In this document: piece by piece, positions 1-28,964 of the stretch
Numbering within the stretch: position 1 is the stretch's first letter
Layout: each line of letters begins with the position of its first letter
From: Methylosinus sp. C49
GTDB lineage: Bacteria > Pseudomonadota > Alphaproteobacteria > Rhizobiales > Beijerinckiaceae
Length of the DNA stretch: 64,000 nt
Direction: 5' to 3'
NCBI RefSeq assembly: GCF_009936375.1
Contig: NZ_AP022333.1
Coordinates: forward strand, 186,001 to 250,000
The notes under the pieces: generated by a model
Told to the model about the DNA's origin: nothing
Databases searched by the model: none
Seen by the model: only the letters and a program-made list of their open reading frames with translations
Translations under genes and position numbers: made by a program

Positions 1-21265
<21,265 letters not shown>

Positions 21266-21430
21266 CAGTCGACCCCGCATGAAAACGGGAATAGCTTAGC
21301 TTCGCTTTGCGTCAGTCATATTGCAGGTTTTTGACGGCGGAGGACGACCTCCCGCACGCGCCCCGGCTTCGGACGAGGATGCGCGCGACGGCCGGGTTTA
21401 CCGCTCTGTGTGTGGATGATAGAAGAGCTC
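21266..21430. promoter_or_regulatory. Divergent intergenic region between the giant gene and the Cus cluster
   Basis: This 165-nt gap must hold the promoters of both the giant surface-protein gene (leftward) and the metal-efflux genes (rightward). It is more A/T-rich near 21290-21345. I see no convincing -35/-10 pair, no CueR-type dyad and no terminator. Confidence 0.35.
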
Positions 21431-21760
21431 ATGCTTCGTTTCCTCCGCGCGCTCGTCCCTATGCTCGCATTGGCTTCGCTGCTCCTCGGAGCCGCGCCTA
21501 TGACGCGCGCGGGTCACGGATGCGAGGGCATGAGCGCCGCGGCCATGGCGGACTGCCACAAGGCGGTGGGGGATCGCGGCTCGGTCGCCGCGGATGATTG
21601 CGCGGCCGTCTCCTGCGCCCAGATTTCGCCCGTCGCCGCGCCGAACGAATCCTTCTTCCTCATCCCCGCCGTCACGGCGAAGGGCAGGGCGCCCGCGGCG
21701 AGCGATGCGGACCCCGCCTCGCTTACCGGCGCTCCAGAGCTTCGACCTCCGATCGCCTGA
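21431..21760 (+). CDS. Small secreted Cys/His-containing protein of a metal-efflux operon
   Basis: A 109-residue protein starting MLRFLRALVPMLALAS, a clear signal peptide with likely cleavage after ...PMTRA. The short mature part has Cys and His residues (HGCEGMSAAAMADCHKA and DDCAAVSCAQ) that could bind metal. I chose the ATG at 21431 because it starts exactly at the signal peptide and has GAAGAG just upstream; an in-frame GTG at 21410 and an ATG at 21416 would add a few residues. It lies about 90 nt upstream of the CusB-like gene in the same direction, so it is probably co-transcribed. I do not recognise the family with certainty; small DUF2946-like proteins are found in similar positions. 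A periplasmic metal-binding or sensing role is inference. Confidence 0.6.
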   Translation: MLRFLRALVPMLALASLLLGAAPMTRAGHGCEGMSAAAMADCHKAVGDRGSVAADDCAAVSCAQISPVAAPNESFFLIPAVTAKGRAPAASDADPASLTGAPELRPPIA

Positions 21761-21850
21761 AGCCGCAATCGCCGGCTCCGCCGCTCTCGCGACGGAACGG
21801 CCATGTCGCTTCAACGCCATCCGCCGCAGCAGCGGCCGGAGATCGAGATC

Positions 21851-23401
21851 ATGCCTCCTTACGCGCCTATTTTCGGCGCGCTCGCGCTCGCCGCGAGCGT
21901 GACCGCATCCGTGCTTCACGCCTCCCATTCCGACGCAGCTCATAGCGACGCCGCCGCGTCCGAACATTCGACGCGCGCCGCCGCGCTCGACGATCCCATT
22001 TTGTTCTATCGCGATCCGATGGGCGGGACAGATATCTCGCGCCAGCCGCGCAAGGACGAGATGGGAATGGATTTCCTCCCCGTGCGCCGCTCGCAGCTCG
22101 CGCCTTTCGTCGCGAAGCTCCCCGATCCGCCGGCTGCCGCGAGCGAGGAGCCGCTCTTCTACCGCGATCCCATGGGCGGCGACGCGATTTCCGCCGCGCC
22201 GCGCAAGGACGGAATGGGAATGGACTTTCTCCCGGTCCGTCCCGCCGATCTGCGCGCCATACTGACGAAGCTCTCCGCCGCGCCGCGCGGGAAACGCATC
22301 CTCTACTACCGCAATCCGATGGGGCTGCCGGATGTGTCGGCGGTTCCGAAAAAGGATTCGATGGGCATGGATTACACGCCCGTCTATGAGGGCGAGGATG
22401 TCGAGGCCGATGGCGCGCTGCGCATCGCGCCGGGAAAAATCCAGCGCGCGGGCGTGCGCTCGGAGCTGGTGCGCCGCCGGCCGATCGTCGCCGAGATTCG
22501 TGCGCCCGGCGCCGTGCAGGTCGACGAGCGCCGCGTCGCCGTCGTGGCGACGCGTTCGGAAGCCTTCATCGAGAAAGTCTTCGAGGCGACGACGGGCGCG
22601 CGCGTCGCCAAGGGCCAGCCATTGGCGCGGCTCTATTCGCCGGCCATTGCGGCGGCGGCGGCCGATTATCTCGCCTTTTCCGGCGCGCGCAGCAGCGGCG
22701 ATCCCAGCCTGCTCGAAGGCGTGCGCCGCAAGCTCGAGACGCTGAACGCGCCGGCGGAATTCATCGCCGAGATCGCGAGGAGCCGGCGCGTGCCGGCGAG
22801 CGTCGCCTGGCCCGCGCCGCGCGACGGACTCATTCTCGAGCGCAACGCTGTCGAAGGAATGAAGGCCGAGGCCGGCCAGGTGCTGTTCCGCATCGCGGAT
22901 CTCTCTGTCGTCTGGGCGCTGGTGGATGTCTCCGAGCATGATTATGCGCGGCTACGCCTCGGCCAGCCGGTCGAGATCAGGGCGCGCGGCCTTCCCGATC
23001 GCATCTTCACCGGGCATGTCACGGCCATTTATCCGCAGATCAATCGCGAGACGCGCACGGCGCGCGTGCGCATAGAGCTGCCCAATCCCGATCTGACCTT
23101 GCGGCCCGACATGTATGTGGAGGCGCAGATCGGCTCCGGCGATCAAAACGCCGTCGTCGCCGCGCCGGAAAGCGCGGTGATCGAGACCGGCAAGCGCGCG
23201 CTCGTTCTGCTCGACAAGGGCGATGGCCGTTTCGAGCCGCGCGAGGTGACGCTCGGCCGTCACGGCGAGGGCTTTGTCGAGGTGAGGAGCGGGCTCGACG
23301 AGAGCGACCGCGTGGTGACGGCGGCCAATTTTCTCATCGACTCCGAAAGCAATTTGCGCGCGGCGCTGCAGACTCTCGCCGGCGTGGAGACGGCGCGATG
23401 A
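21851..23401 (+). CDS. cusB: CusB-like periplasmic adaptor of a heavy-metal RND efflux pump
   Basis: A membrane fusion protein of about 516 residues linking an RND pump to an outer membrane channel. The N-terminus (MPPYAPIFGALALAASVTAS) looks like an export signal. Three heavy-metal-binding repeats follow at about residues 49-78, 101-129 and 150-178, each of the form (F/Y)YR(D/N)PMG...P(R/K)KD.MGMD(F/Y).PV and rich in Met and Asp. Then come the usual barrel-sandwich and beta-barrel parts (VDERRVAVVATRSEAFIEKV, LILERNAVEGMKAEAGQVLF, VWALVDVSEHDYARL). The start at 21851 is preferred to the ATG at 21803 because it begins at the signal peptide and has GGAG upstream. The 3' end overlaps the pump gene by ATGA. 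Three repeats are more than the one usual in CusB. A Cu(I)/Ag(I) substrate is inferred from family and partner. Confidence 0.9.
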   Translation: MPPYAPIFGALALAASVTASVLHASHSDAAHSDAAASEHSTRAAALDDPILFYRDPMGGTDISRQPRKDEMGMDFLPVRRSQLAPFVAKLPDPPAAASEEPLFYRDPMGGDAISAAPRKDGMGMDFLPVRPADLRAILTKLSAAPRGKRILYYRNPMGLPDVSAVPKKDSMGMDYTPVYEGEDVEADGALRIAPGKIQRAGVRSELVRRRPIVAEIRAPGAVQVDERRVAVVATRSEAFIEKVFEATTGARVAKGQPLARLYSPAIAAAAADYLAFSGARSSGDPSLLEGVRRKLETLNAPAEFIAEIARSRRVPASVAWPAPRDGLILERNAVEGMKAEAGQVLFRIADLSVVWALVDVSEHDYARLRLGQPVEIRARGLPDRIFTGHVTAIYPQINRETRTARVRIELPNPDLTLRPDMYVEAQIGSGDQNAVVAAPESAVIETGKRALVLLDKGDGRFEPREVTLGRHGEGFVEVRSGLDESDRVVTAANFLIDSESNLRAALQTLAGVETAR

Positions 23402-26400
23402 TCGGCCGGCTGATCGCCTGGTCGGCGCGCAATCTCGTTCTCGTGTTCATCGGCGCCGCTTTCGCCGCGGCGGCGGGACTCTATGCGCTGCGCACATTGC
23501 CGCTCGACGCGCTTCCCGATCTCTCCGACGTGCAGGCGATCATCTACACGGAATATCCGGGGCAGGCGCCGCAAGTGGTGGAGGATCAGGTCACTTATCC
23601 GCTGACCAGCGCCATGCTGACCGTGCCGCGCTCGAAAGTGGTGCGCGGCTTCTCCTTCTTCGGCGTCTCTTTCGTCTATGTGATCTTCGAGGATGGCGTC
23701 GATCTCTATTGGGCGCGCTCGCGCGTGCTGGAATATTTGAGCGCCGCCGGCAAGAAGCTGCCGCAAGGCGTGACGCCGACGCTCGGGCCGGACGCGAGCG
23801 GCGTCGGCTGGGTCTATCAATATGCGCTCATCGCCAAGGAGATGACGCTCGCCGAGCTGCGCTCGCTGCAGGATTGGACGCTGCGCTACGGCCTCTCCAA
23901 GGCGGAGGGCGTCGCCGAAATCGCCAGCGTCGGCGGTTTCGTCAAGCAATATAATGTGGTCGTCGATCCCAACCGGCTGCGCGCGCTGGGCGTCTCGCTG
24001 AAACAGCTGCGCGAGGCGATCCGCGCCAGCAACACGGATGTCGGCGGACGCACGGTCGAGCTCTCGGAATTCGAGTTCATCGTGCGCGGACGCGGCTATT
24101 TGAAGAGCGCCGCGGATATAGAGCATATCGGCCTGCGCGCGGAGAATGGCACGCCTCTACTGCTGCGCGATGTCGCCCGCGTCGAGCTGGGGCCGGACGA
24201 GCGCCGCGGCGTAACCGAGCTCGACGGCGAGGGCGAGGTCGCCAGCGGCATCGCGCTGCAGCGTTACGGCGCCAATGCGCTGAGCGTGGTCGAGAATGTG
24301 AAGGCGGCGCTCGCGCGGCTCATGCCTGGCCTCCCCAAGGGCGTCGAGATCGCGACCGTCTATGATCGCTCGCCGCTCATTCATGCGGCGATCGAGACAT
24401 TGCGCAAGGCGCTCGTCGAGGAGAGCCTCATCGTCGCGATCGTCTGCGCCGCCTTTCTGATGCATATGCGCAGCGCGATCGTCGCGATTCTCATGCTGCC
24501 GATCGGCGTGCTCATCGCCTTTGCGGCGATGAAGGCGATCGGCGTCGGCTCCAACATCATGAGTCTCGGCGGCGTCGCCATCGCCATAGGCGCGATGGTC
24601 GATGCGGCGATCGTCATGATCGAGAATGCCCATAAGCATTTGGAGCGCGCGTCGCCGCAAAAGCCGCGCCTCGACATATTGATCGAGGCGGCGAGCGAGG
24701 TAGGCCCGGCGCTCTTCGTCAGCCTGCTCGTCATCACCGTGTCCTTCCTGCCGATCTTCACGCTGGAGGCGCAAGAGGGACGGCTGTTCGCGCCGCTCGC
24801 CTATACCAAGACCTTCGCCATGGCCGCTGCGGCGTTGCTCTCAGTGACGTTGGTTCCGGCGCTGATGGTCGTCTTCGTGCGCGGGAAGATCACGCCGGAA
24901 GCGAAGAATCCGATCAATCGCGCCTTGATCTTTCTCTATCGTCCGATCATCGCGCGCGTCCTGAGAGCGAAGACGGCGACGATCCTTCTCGCCATCGTCG
25001 CGATCCTCGTGACGATCGTCCCAGCGGGCCGGCTCGGCGGCGAATTCATGCCGACGCTGGACGAGGGCGCCTTGCTCTACATGCCGACGACGCTGCCCGG
25101 CCTCTCCGTCACCAAGGCCGCCGAATTGCTGCAGACGCAGAATCGCATCATCAAGAGCTTTCCCGAGGTCGCATCCGTCTATGGCAAGGCGGGCCGCGCG
25201 GCGACGGCGACCGATCCGGCGCCGCTCGAAATGTTCGAGACCATCATCGCGCTGAAGCCGAAGGAGCAATGGCGCGCGGGACTGACGACGTGTAAGCTCA
25301 TCTCCGAGCTCGACGCCGCGCTGCAGTTTCCCGGCGTCTCCAACGCCTGGACCATGCCGATCAAGGCGCGCGTCGACATGCTGGCGACGGGCATACGCAC
25401 GCCGATCGGCGTGAAAATCTTCGGCCGCGATCTCGCGCAGATGGAAGGTGTCGCGCGTCAGGTGGAGGCCGCGCTGAAGCGCGTGCCAGGCACGGCGAGC
25501 GCCTATGCCGAGCGCGTCAATGGCGGCTATTTTCTCGATATCGTCCCCGATCATCCGGCGCTCGCGCGCTATAATCTGATGATCGGCGATGTGCAGGAGG
25601 TGATCGCCACCGCGCTCGGCGGCGAGACGGTGACGACGACAGTGGAAGGGCGCGAGCGCTATGGCGTCAATATTCGCTATCCGCGCGAGTTCCGCTCCGA
25701 TCCGCAGACGATCGGCAGAGAAGTGCTCGTGCCGCTGCCGCGCGGCGGCGCCGCGCCGCTGGAGGAGGTGGCCACGATCGAGCTGACGCGCGGACCAACG
25801 TCGATCCGCACAGAGAACGGCCAGCTCGCCGTCTATGTCTTCGTCGATGTGCGTGATCGCGATGTCGCCTCCTATGTCGCCGAGGCGCAGCAGACCGTCG
25901 CACGAACGATCGCTCTGCCCGCCGGCTCCTATCTCACCTGGAGCGGGCAGTTCGAATATATGCAGCGCGCCGAGGCGCGGATGCGGATCGTCGTGCCGCT
26001 GACGCTCGCGATCATCTTTCTGCTGCTCTATCTCAACTTTCGCCGCTTGACCGATACGTTGATCGTGATGGCGTCGCTGCCTTTCGCGCTCGTCGGCGGC
26101 GTATGGGCGATGTGGCTCATGCGCTTCGACATGTCGGTCGCCGCAGCGGTCGGCTTCATCGCGCTCGCCGGCGTCGCGGCCGAGACCGGCGTCGTCATGC
26201 TGATCTATCTCGATCAGGCGCTACGTGAGATCGCCGCCGCGCGCGCCGCGCAGGGCTGCGCGCTCACGCGCGCCGATCTTCATGAGGCCATCATGCTCGG
26301 CGCGGTGGAGCGCGTGCGTCCGAAGATGATGACGGTGACGGCCATCATCGCCGGCCTGCTGCCGATCCTCTGGAGCTCCGGCGCCGGCTCGGAGGTCATG

Positions 26401-26553
26401 CAGCGCATAGCGGCGCCGATGATCGGCGGCATGATCTCCTCGACGGCGCTGACGCTCATCGTCATTCCCGCGATCTATGCGCTCGTCATGGGCGCTCGTC
26501 TGCCGCACGCGACGATCGCTCATGCGCGCGTGATAGCCGGCTTGGATAAGTGA
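23398..26553 (+). CDS. cusA: CusA/CzcA-type heavy-metal RND efflux pump, Cu/Ag-like
   Basis: A full-length (1,051 residues) inner membrane HME-RND proton antiporter. The N-terminus (ALRTLPLDALPDLSDVQ, TEYPGQAPQVVEDQVTYPL) and the TM4 segment (IAIGAMVDAAIVMIENAHK), with its Asp/Glu proton-relay residues, are typical of the family. The central sequence WTMPIKARVDMLATGIRTP contains Met residues in the region that forms the metal site of Cu/Ag-type pumps, which favours CusA over CzcA. It overlaps the adaptor gene by ATGA. No outer membrane partner of CusC type follows, so the pump must use a channel encoded elsewhere. Confidence 0.93.
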   Translation: MIGRLIAWSARNLVLVFIGAAFAAAAGLYALRTLPLDALPDLSDVQAIIYTEYPGQAPQVVEDQVTYPLTSAMLTVPRSKVVRGFSFFGVSFVYVIFEDGVDLYWARSRVLEYLSAAGKKLPQGVTPTLGPDASGVGWVYQYALIAKEMTLAELRSLQDWTLRYGLSKAEGVAEIASVGGFVKQYNVVVDPNRLRALGVSLKQLREAIRASNTDVGGRTVELSEFEFIVRGRGYLKSAADIEHIGLRAENGTPLLLRDVARVELGPDERRGVTELDGEGEVASGIALQRYGANALSVVENVKAALARLMPGLPKGVEIATVYDRSPLIHAAIETLRKALVEESLIVAIVCAAFLMHMRSAIVAILMLPIGVLIAFAAMKAIGVGSNIMSLGGVAIAIGAMVDAAIVMIENAHKHLERASPQKPRLDILIEAASEVGPALFVSLLVITVSFLPIFTLEAQEGRLFAPLAYTKTFAMAAAALLSVTLVPALMVVFVRGKITPEAKNPINRALIFLYRPIIARVLRAKTATILLAIVAILVTIVPAGRLGGEFMPTLDEGALLYMPTTLPGLSVTKAAELLQTQNRIIKSFPEVASVYGKAGRAATATDPAPLEMFETIIALKPKEQWRAGLTTCKLISELDAALQFPGVSNAWTMPIKARVDMLATGIRTPIGVKIFGRDLAQMEGVARQVEAALKRVPGTASAYAERVNGGYFLDIVPDHPALARYNLMIGDVQEVIATALGGETVTTTVEGRERYGVNIRYPREFRSDPQTIGREVLVPLPRGGAAPLEEVATIELTRGPTSIRTENGQLAVYVFVDVRDRDVASYVAEAQQTVARTIALPAGSYLTWSGQFEYMQRAEARMRIVVPLTLAIIFLLLYLNFRRLTDTLIVMASLPFALVGGVWAMWLMRFDMSVAAAVGFIALAGVAAETGVVMLIYLDQALREIAAARAAQGCALTRADLHEAIMLGAVERVRPKMMTVTAIIAGLLPILWSSGAGSEVMQRIAAPMIGGMISSTALTLIVIPAIYALVMGARLPHATIAHARVIAGLDK

Positions 26554-26641
26554 ACGCCCGAATGGCGGCACTCTAGAAGCGAAGATAAATGGAGTCTCAT
26601 CATCCGACTCGTGTCGCGAGCGATTCGCGGGGAGGGCTCGA

Positions 26642-26755
26642 ATGACGGCGATCATCGGCGCATCGAGCGATCATTGCCTTGTCGCGCCGCCGACATTCGT
26701 ATCGGCGAATGAGGCGGCGCATCTCGAATTGCGAAGCGATGACAGTGGAAATTGA
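26642..26755 (+). CDS. Candidate 37-residue peptide overlapping the PqqD-HprK gene
   Basis: An ATG at 26642 preceded by a strong Shine-Dalgarno stretch (GGGGAGGG at 26629-26636, about 5 nt spacing) opens a 37-codon frame ending in TGA at 26753-26755. The peptide starts MTAIIGASSDHCLV and ends LELRSDDSGN, with five Ser and one Cys. Its 3' end overlaps the start of the PqqD-HprK-like kinase gene in a different frame, which suggests translational coupling. It is too short for automatic calls. It could be a peptide substrate of the kinase/PqqD protein or simply a leader ORF. I know of no homologue, and the function is unproven. Confidence 0.4.
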   Translation: MTAIIGASSDHCLVAPPTFVSANEAAHLELRSDDSGN

Positions 26756-27803
26756 TAAAAGCCGCTCCCTTTCATCGAGCGACAACTGGGTTTTCCATCC
26801 GCCCCTCATGGATCGCCTCGTCATCATCGACGCGACCGCGACGCTGGTGCTGGATCTGCTGAAGGCCGGCGTGCCGCAAGAGGAGATCGCGGGCGCTTTC
26901 GCAGAGCATTTCGACTTGCCGAATGTCGAGCCCTCGTGCGAGGCATCGGCTTCCTCTTCCATCGAAGGCGATGAGATCGATTGCGGCGCATGGCGTTTCG
27001 GCGATGAGGACGTCCGCATCGTGTCGAGCGTGCCGGAGCTGGCGCGAGACTATTTCGCGCGCTTCGCGCATGAGGTCGCCGCGCCGAGCGCGCAGGCTTT
27101 GCAGCTGCGGCTATCGACCGACAGCGACGGCTATCGGCTGACGCTGGACGGCGAGAGCAGATGGATCGGCGACACATTGCCGGATCTGATCGCGCGAATG
27201 AACGAGCTCTTCCTCGGATGGGAGCATCCAGATGTCGAGCTTCTCGCCCGTTTTCACGCGGCGGCGGTGAGCCGCGATGCGCGCGCCATTCTTCTTCCCG
27301 GCTCGAGCGACGCCGGCAAATCGACGCTCGTCGCCTATCTGTCCGGCCATGGATTTTCCTATCTCGGCGATGATCTCATCGGCCTATCGGCGCATGACTG
27401 GTCGCTTCGGCCTTTGCCGACGCTGCTCTCGCTGAAATCGGACTCCTGGAAAATATTGGAAGGGCTCTTTCCCGAGCTTCCCGACCGTCCGATCCTGCGC
27501 CGCCAGGGAAGCGGCGTGCGCTATTTGGCGCCGACGGCGAGAGAGCGCTCCTCCTGCGCGCCGGCGATGATGCTTTTTCCGGCTTACGCACCCGACGCGG
27601 CCGCGACGCTCGCAAAGCTCACGCCGCTGCAGACGATCACGCGATTGCACGGATCGGCGATGGATATCGAAGCTCCCGTCACCGAAGCGAAGATCTCGGA
27701 AATTTGCCGCTTCATCAAATCCACTCCCGCCTATGAGCTGCGTTACAGCGATTTGGCGGAGGCGTCGAAGCTGGTGGAGAATGCGCTCGACGCGCATGTC
27801 TAG
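26739..27803 (+). CDS. PqqD-like domain fused to an HPr kinase-like domain
   Basis: About 354 residues. The N-terminal part (NWVFHPPLMDRLVIIDATATLVLDLL..GVPQEEIAGAFAEHF) has the pattern of PqqD-type peptide-binding domains. The C-terminal part has a P-loop (GSSDAGKST, residues 188-196) and a following YLGDDLIGL, as in HprK/P-like serine kinases. Related kinases occur in peptide-maturation clusters, including lasso peptide loci, where some phosphorylate the precursor. I chose the ATG at 26739, just before the PqqD region; in-frame ATGs at 26679 and 26709 would add a basic N-terminal tail. The gene overlaps the mini-ORF at 26642-26755 and follows cusA by about 185 nt. No cyclase, B1/B2 protease or radical SAM partner is in the window, so a RiPP role is only suggested. 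Confidence 0.7.
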   Translation: MTVEIDKSRSLSSSDNWVFHPPLMDRLVIIDATATLVLDLLKAGVPQEEIAGAFAEHFDLPNVEPSCEASASSSIEGDEIDCGAWRFGDEDVRIVSSVPELARDYFARFAHEVAAPSAQALQLRLSTDSDGYRLTLDGESRWIGDTLPDLIARMNELFLGWEHPDVELLARFHAAAVSRDARAILLPGSSDAGKSTLVAYLSGHGFSYLGDDLIGLSAHDWSLRPLPTLLSLKSDSWKILEGLFPELPDRPILRRQGSGVRYLAPTARERSSCAPAMMLFPAYAPDAAATLAKLTPLQTITRLHGSAMDIEAPVTEAKISEICRFIKSTPAYELRYSDLAEASKLVENALDAHV

Positions 27804-27866
27804 GCGACCGCAGAGCCGATCGATCGCCGCTTCTTCGTTGAGAGTGGCGCGTCGCGCGCCGCCGGC

Positions 27867-28223
27867 TCACGCCACCGCCAGCCGTTCCGCCAGCTCGGAC
27901 ACATCGTCCCAGCTCAAAAGATGGCGCCCCTCGACTGTTTCCACGAGGACGCCGTCCGGCCCGACGGCGGCCGAAAATTCGACGTCGCCGCCGACCGGGC
28001 TCAGATAGATGACGTCGGCCCGCCGCCAATCATATGCGAGAGCGGTGAAATTGCGCGACAATGTTCGGCCTTCCTCGAGAGTCAGGTCGAAATATATCCG
28101 CTCGCTCAGCATCATCCGCAACATGTCGCCGAACAGCCGGTTCGGCACGCGCTCGACGAGGGGATAGCTCATGCGTCTCTGCTCGGGTGAAGCGTCTCGG
28201 CGGGGCGAGTGAGGAGCCACCAC
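27867..28223 (-). CDS. Conserved-looking protein of unknown function, 118 aa
   Basis: A small soluble protein with no signal peptide or membrane segment. I chose the GTG at 28223 because GAGGAG lies 6 nt upstream (a second GTG follows directly); an internal ATG at 28172 would give a 101-residue form without a clear ribosome-binding site. The sequence (YPLVERVPNRLFGDMLRMML, IYFDLTLEEGRTLSRNF, LLSWDDVSELAERLAVA) suggests a compact alpha/beta fold. It converges on the PqqD-HprK kinase gene (63-nt gap) and is followed upstream by another unknown gene on the same strand. I do not recognise the family. Confidence 0.55.
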   Translation of the reverse strand: MVAPHSPRRDASPEQRRMSYPLVERVPNRLFGDMLRMMLSERIYFDLTLEEGRTLSRNFTALAYDWRRADVIYLSPVGGDVEFSAAVGPDGVLVETVEGRHLLSWDDVSELAERLAVA

Positions 28224-28305
28224 CGTCGTCTCCTCGAAGAGACGCGGCGATGGCCGTGATTACAATGCAATGCCTGCGCCATTCAGGCTCTCGGCCTCGT
28301 CTCGC

Positions 28306-28770
28306 CTAGACGGCGCGAACCTCCTCCGGCTTCGCGATGAATTCCAGGCGGTCGGCGCGATCGAAATCCGCCGCCGCCGCCTCGAGCAGGAAGCGGTTCG
28401 GATACCAGAAATTGGCGTAGGGCAGGAACAGATTGCCGAAGGACAGGCTGGCCAGAGGCTCGGTTCCGGCGAGGAGAACGACCTCCACGCCGGCGCCATT
28501 GGTCGGCCCGACCGTATTGTCGCCGAATATCTCGAACTGGACCACGAATTTGGCGGATGTAACGCCGCCCTCTGTGGTTTTGATCCCGATGACGCGGAGA
28601 TCCTGGAAGCGCCGGCCGATCGCGCCATCCGTCAGAAGTTGCGGAAACTCATGCGCGCGCCCCTTCTTGACCTGACTGGCGTCATCCAGCGGGACGCCGA
28701 GATCGGCCAATCCTGTGGGCTTGGCGGGCGCCAGCGTCACGACGGTGCGGGTTTCTTGCAATACGGGCAA
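28306..28770 (-). CDS. Protein of unknown function, 154 aa, TTG start
   Basis: The start is set by a perfect AAGGAG (28777-28782) six nucleotides before a TTG at 28768-28770; a longer in-frame reading to 28830 has no such site. The protein (starting LPVLQETRTVVTLAP, with KFVVQFEIFGDNTVGPTNG and LPYANFWYPNRFLLEAA) looks like a soluble beta-rich fold with no signal peptide. It is transcribed toward the 118-residue unknown gene with an 82-nt gap, so the two may be an operon. The terminator at 28881-28914 separates it from the desaturase gene. No function is assigned. Confidence 0.6.
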   Translation of the reverse strand: MPVLQETRTVVTLAPAKPTGLADLGVPLDDASQVKKGRAHEFPQLLTDGAIGRRFQDLRVIGIKTTEGGVTSAKFVVQFEIFGDNTVGPTNGAGVEVVLLAGTEPLASLSFGNLFLPYANFWYPNRFLLEAAAADFDRADRLEFIAKPEEVRAV

Positions 28771-28776
28771 GGTCGG

Positions 28777-28782
28777 CTCCTT
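28777..28782 (-). promoter_or_regulatory. Ribosome-binding site AAGGAG deciding a TTG start
   Basis: On the minus strand the sequence reads AAGGAG, then six bases, then TTG. This is the strongest Shine-Dalgarno match nearby and supports the non-ATG start of the 154-residue protein. Confidence 0.75.
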
Positions 28783-28880
28783 GTGGTTTCGACGTCGGAC
28801 CCGACAAATTCGAGGTCCCCGCCGCGCCACGCATTTTGCGCGCCAAATGCCGAGACACGGCTCTCAAAACGGACGAAAAA

Positions 28881-28914
28881 GGCGCTATCCGAGCCGTCTG
28901 GATCGGATAGCGCC
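28881..28914. terminator. Bidirectional rho-independent terminator
   Basis: A perfect 12-bp stem (ggcgctatccga at 28881-28892 pairs with tcggatagcgcc at 28903-28914) with a 10-nt loop. The minus strand continues with TTTTT (28876-28880), placed to stop desaturase transcription. The plus strand continues with acattttt. Confidence 0.88.
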
Positions 28915-28964
28915 ACATTTTTCTCACCCCGAAGCCAGAACCTAGCTTCTGACGCCCGAGCCGC

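Noticed and set aside
26554-26641. Possible CusC or metallochaperone gene after cusA
   Set aside because: The gap is too short, and the only open frame with a ribosome-binding site is the 37-codon mini-ORF, which has no metal-chaperone motif.
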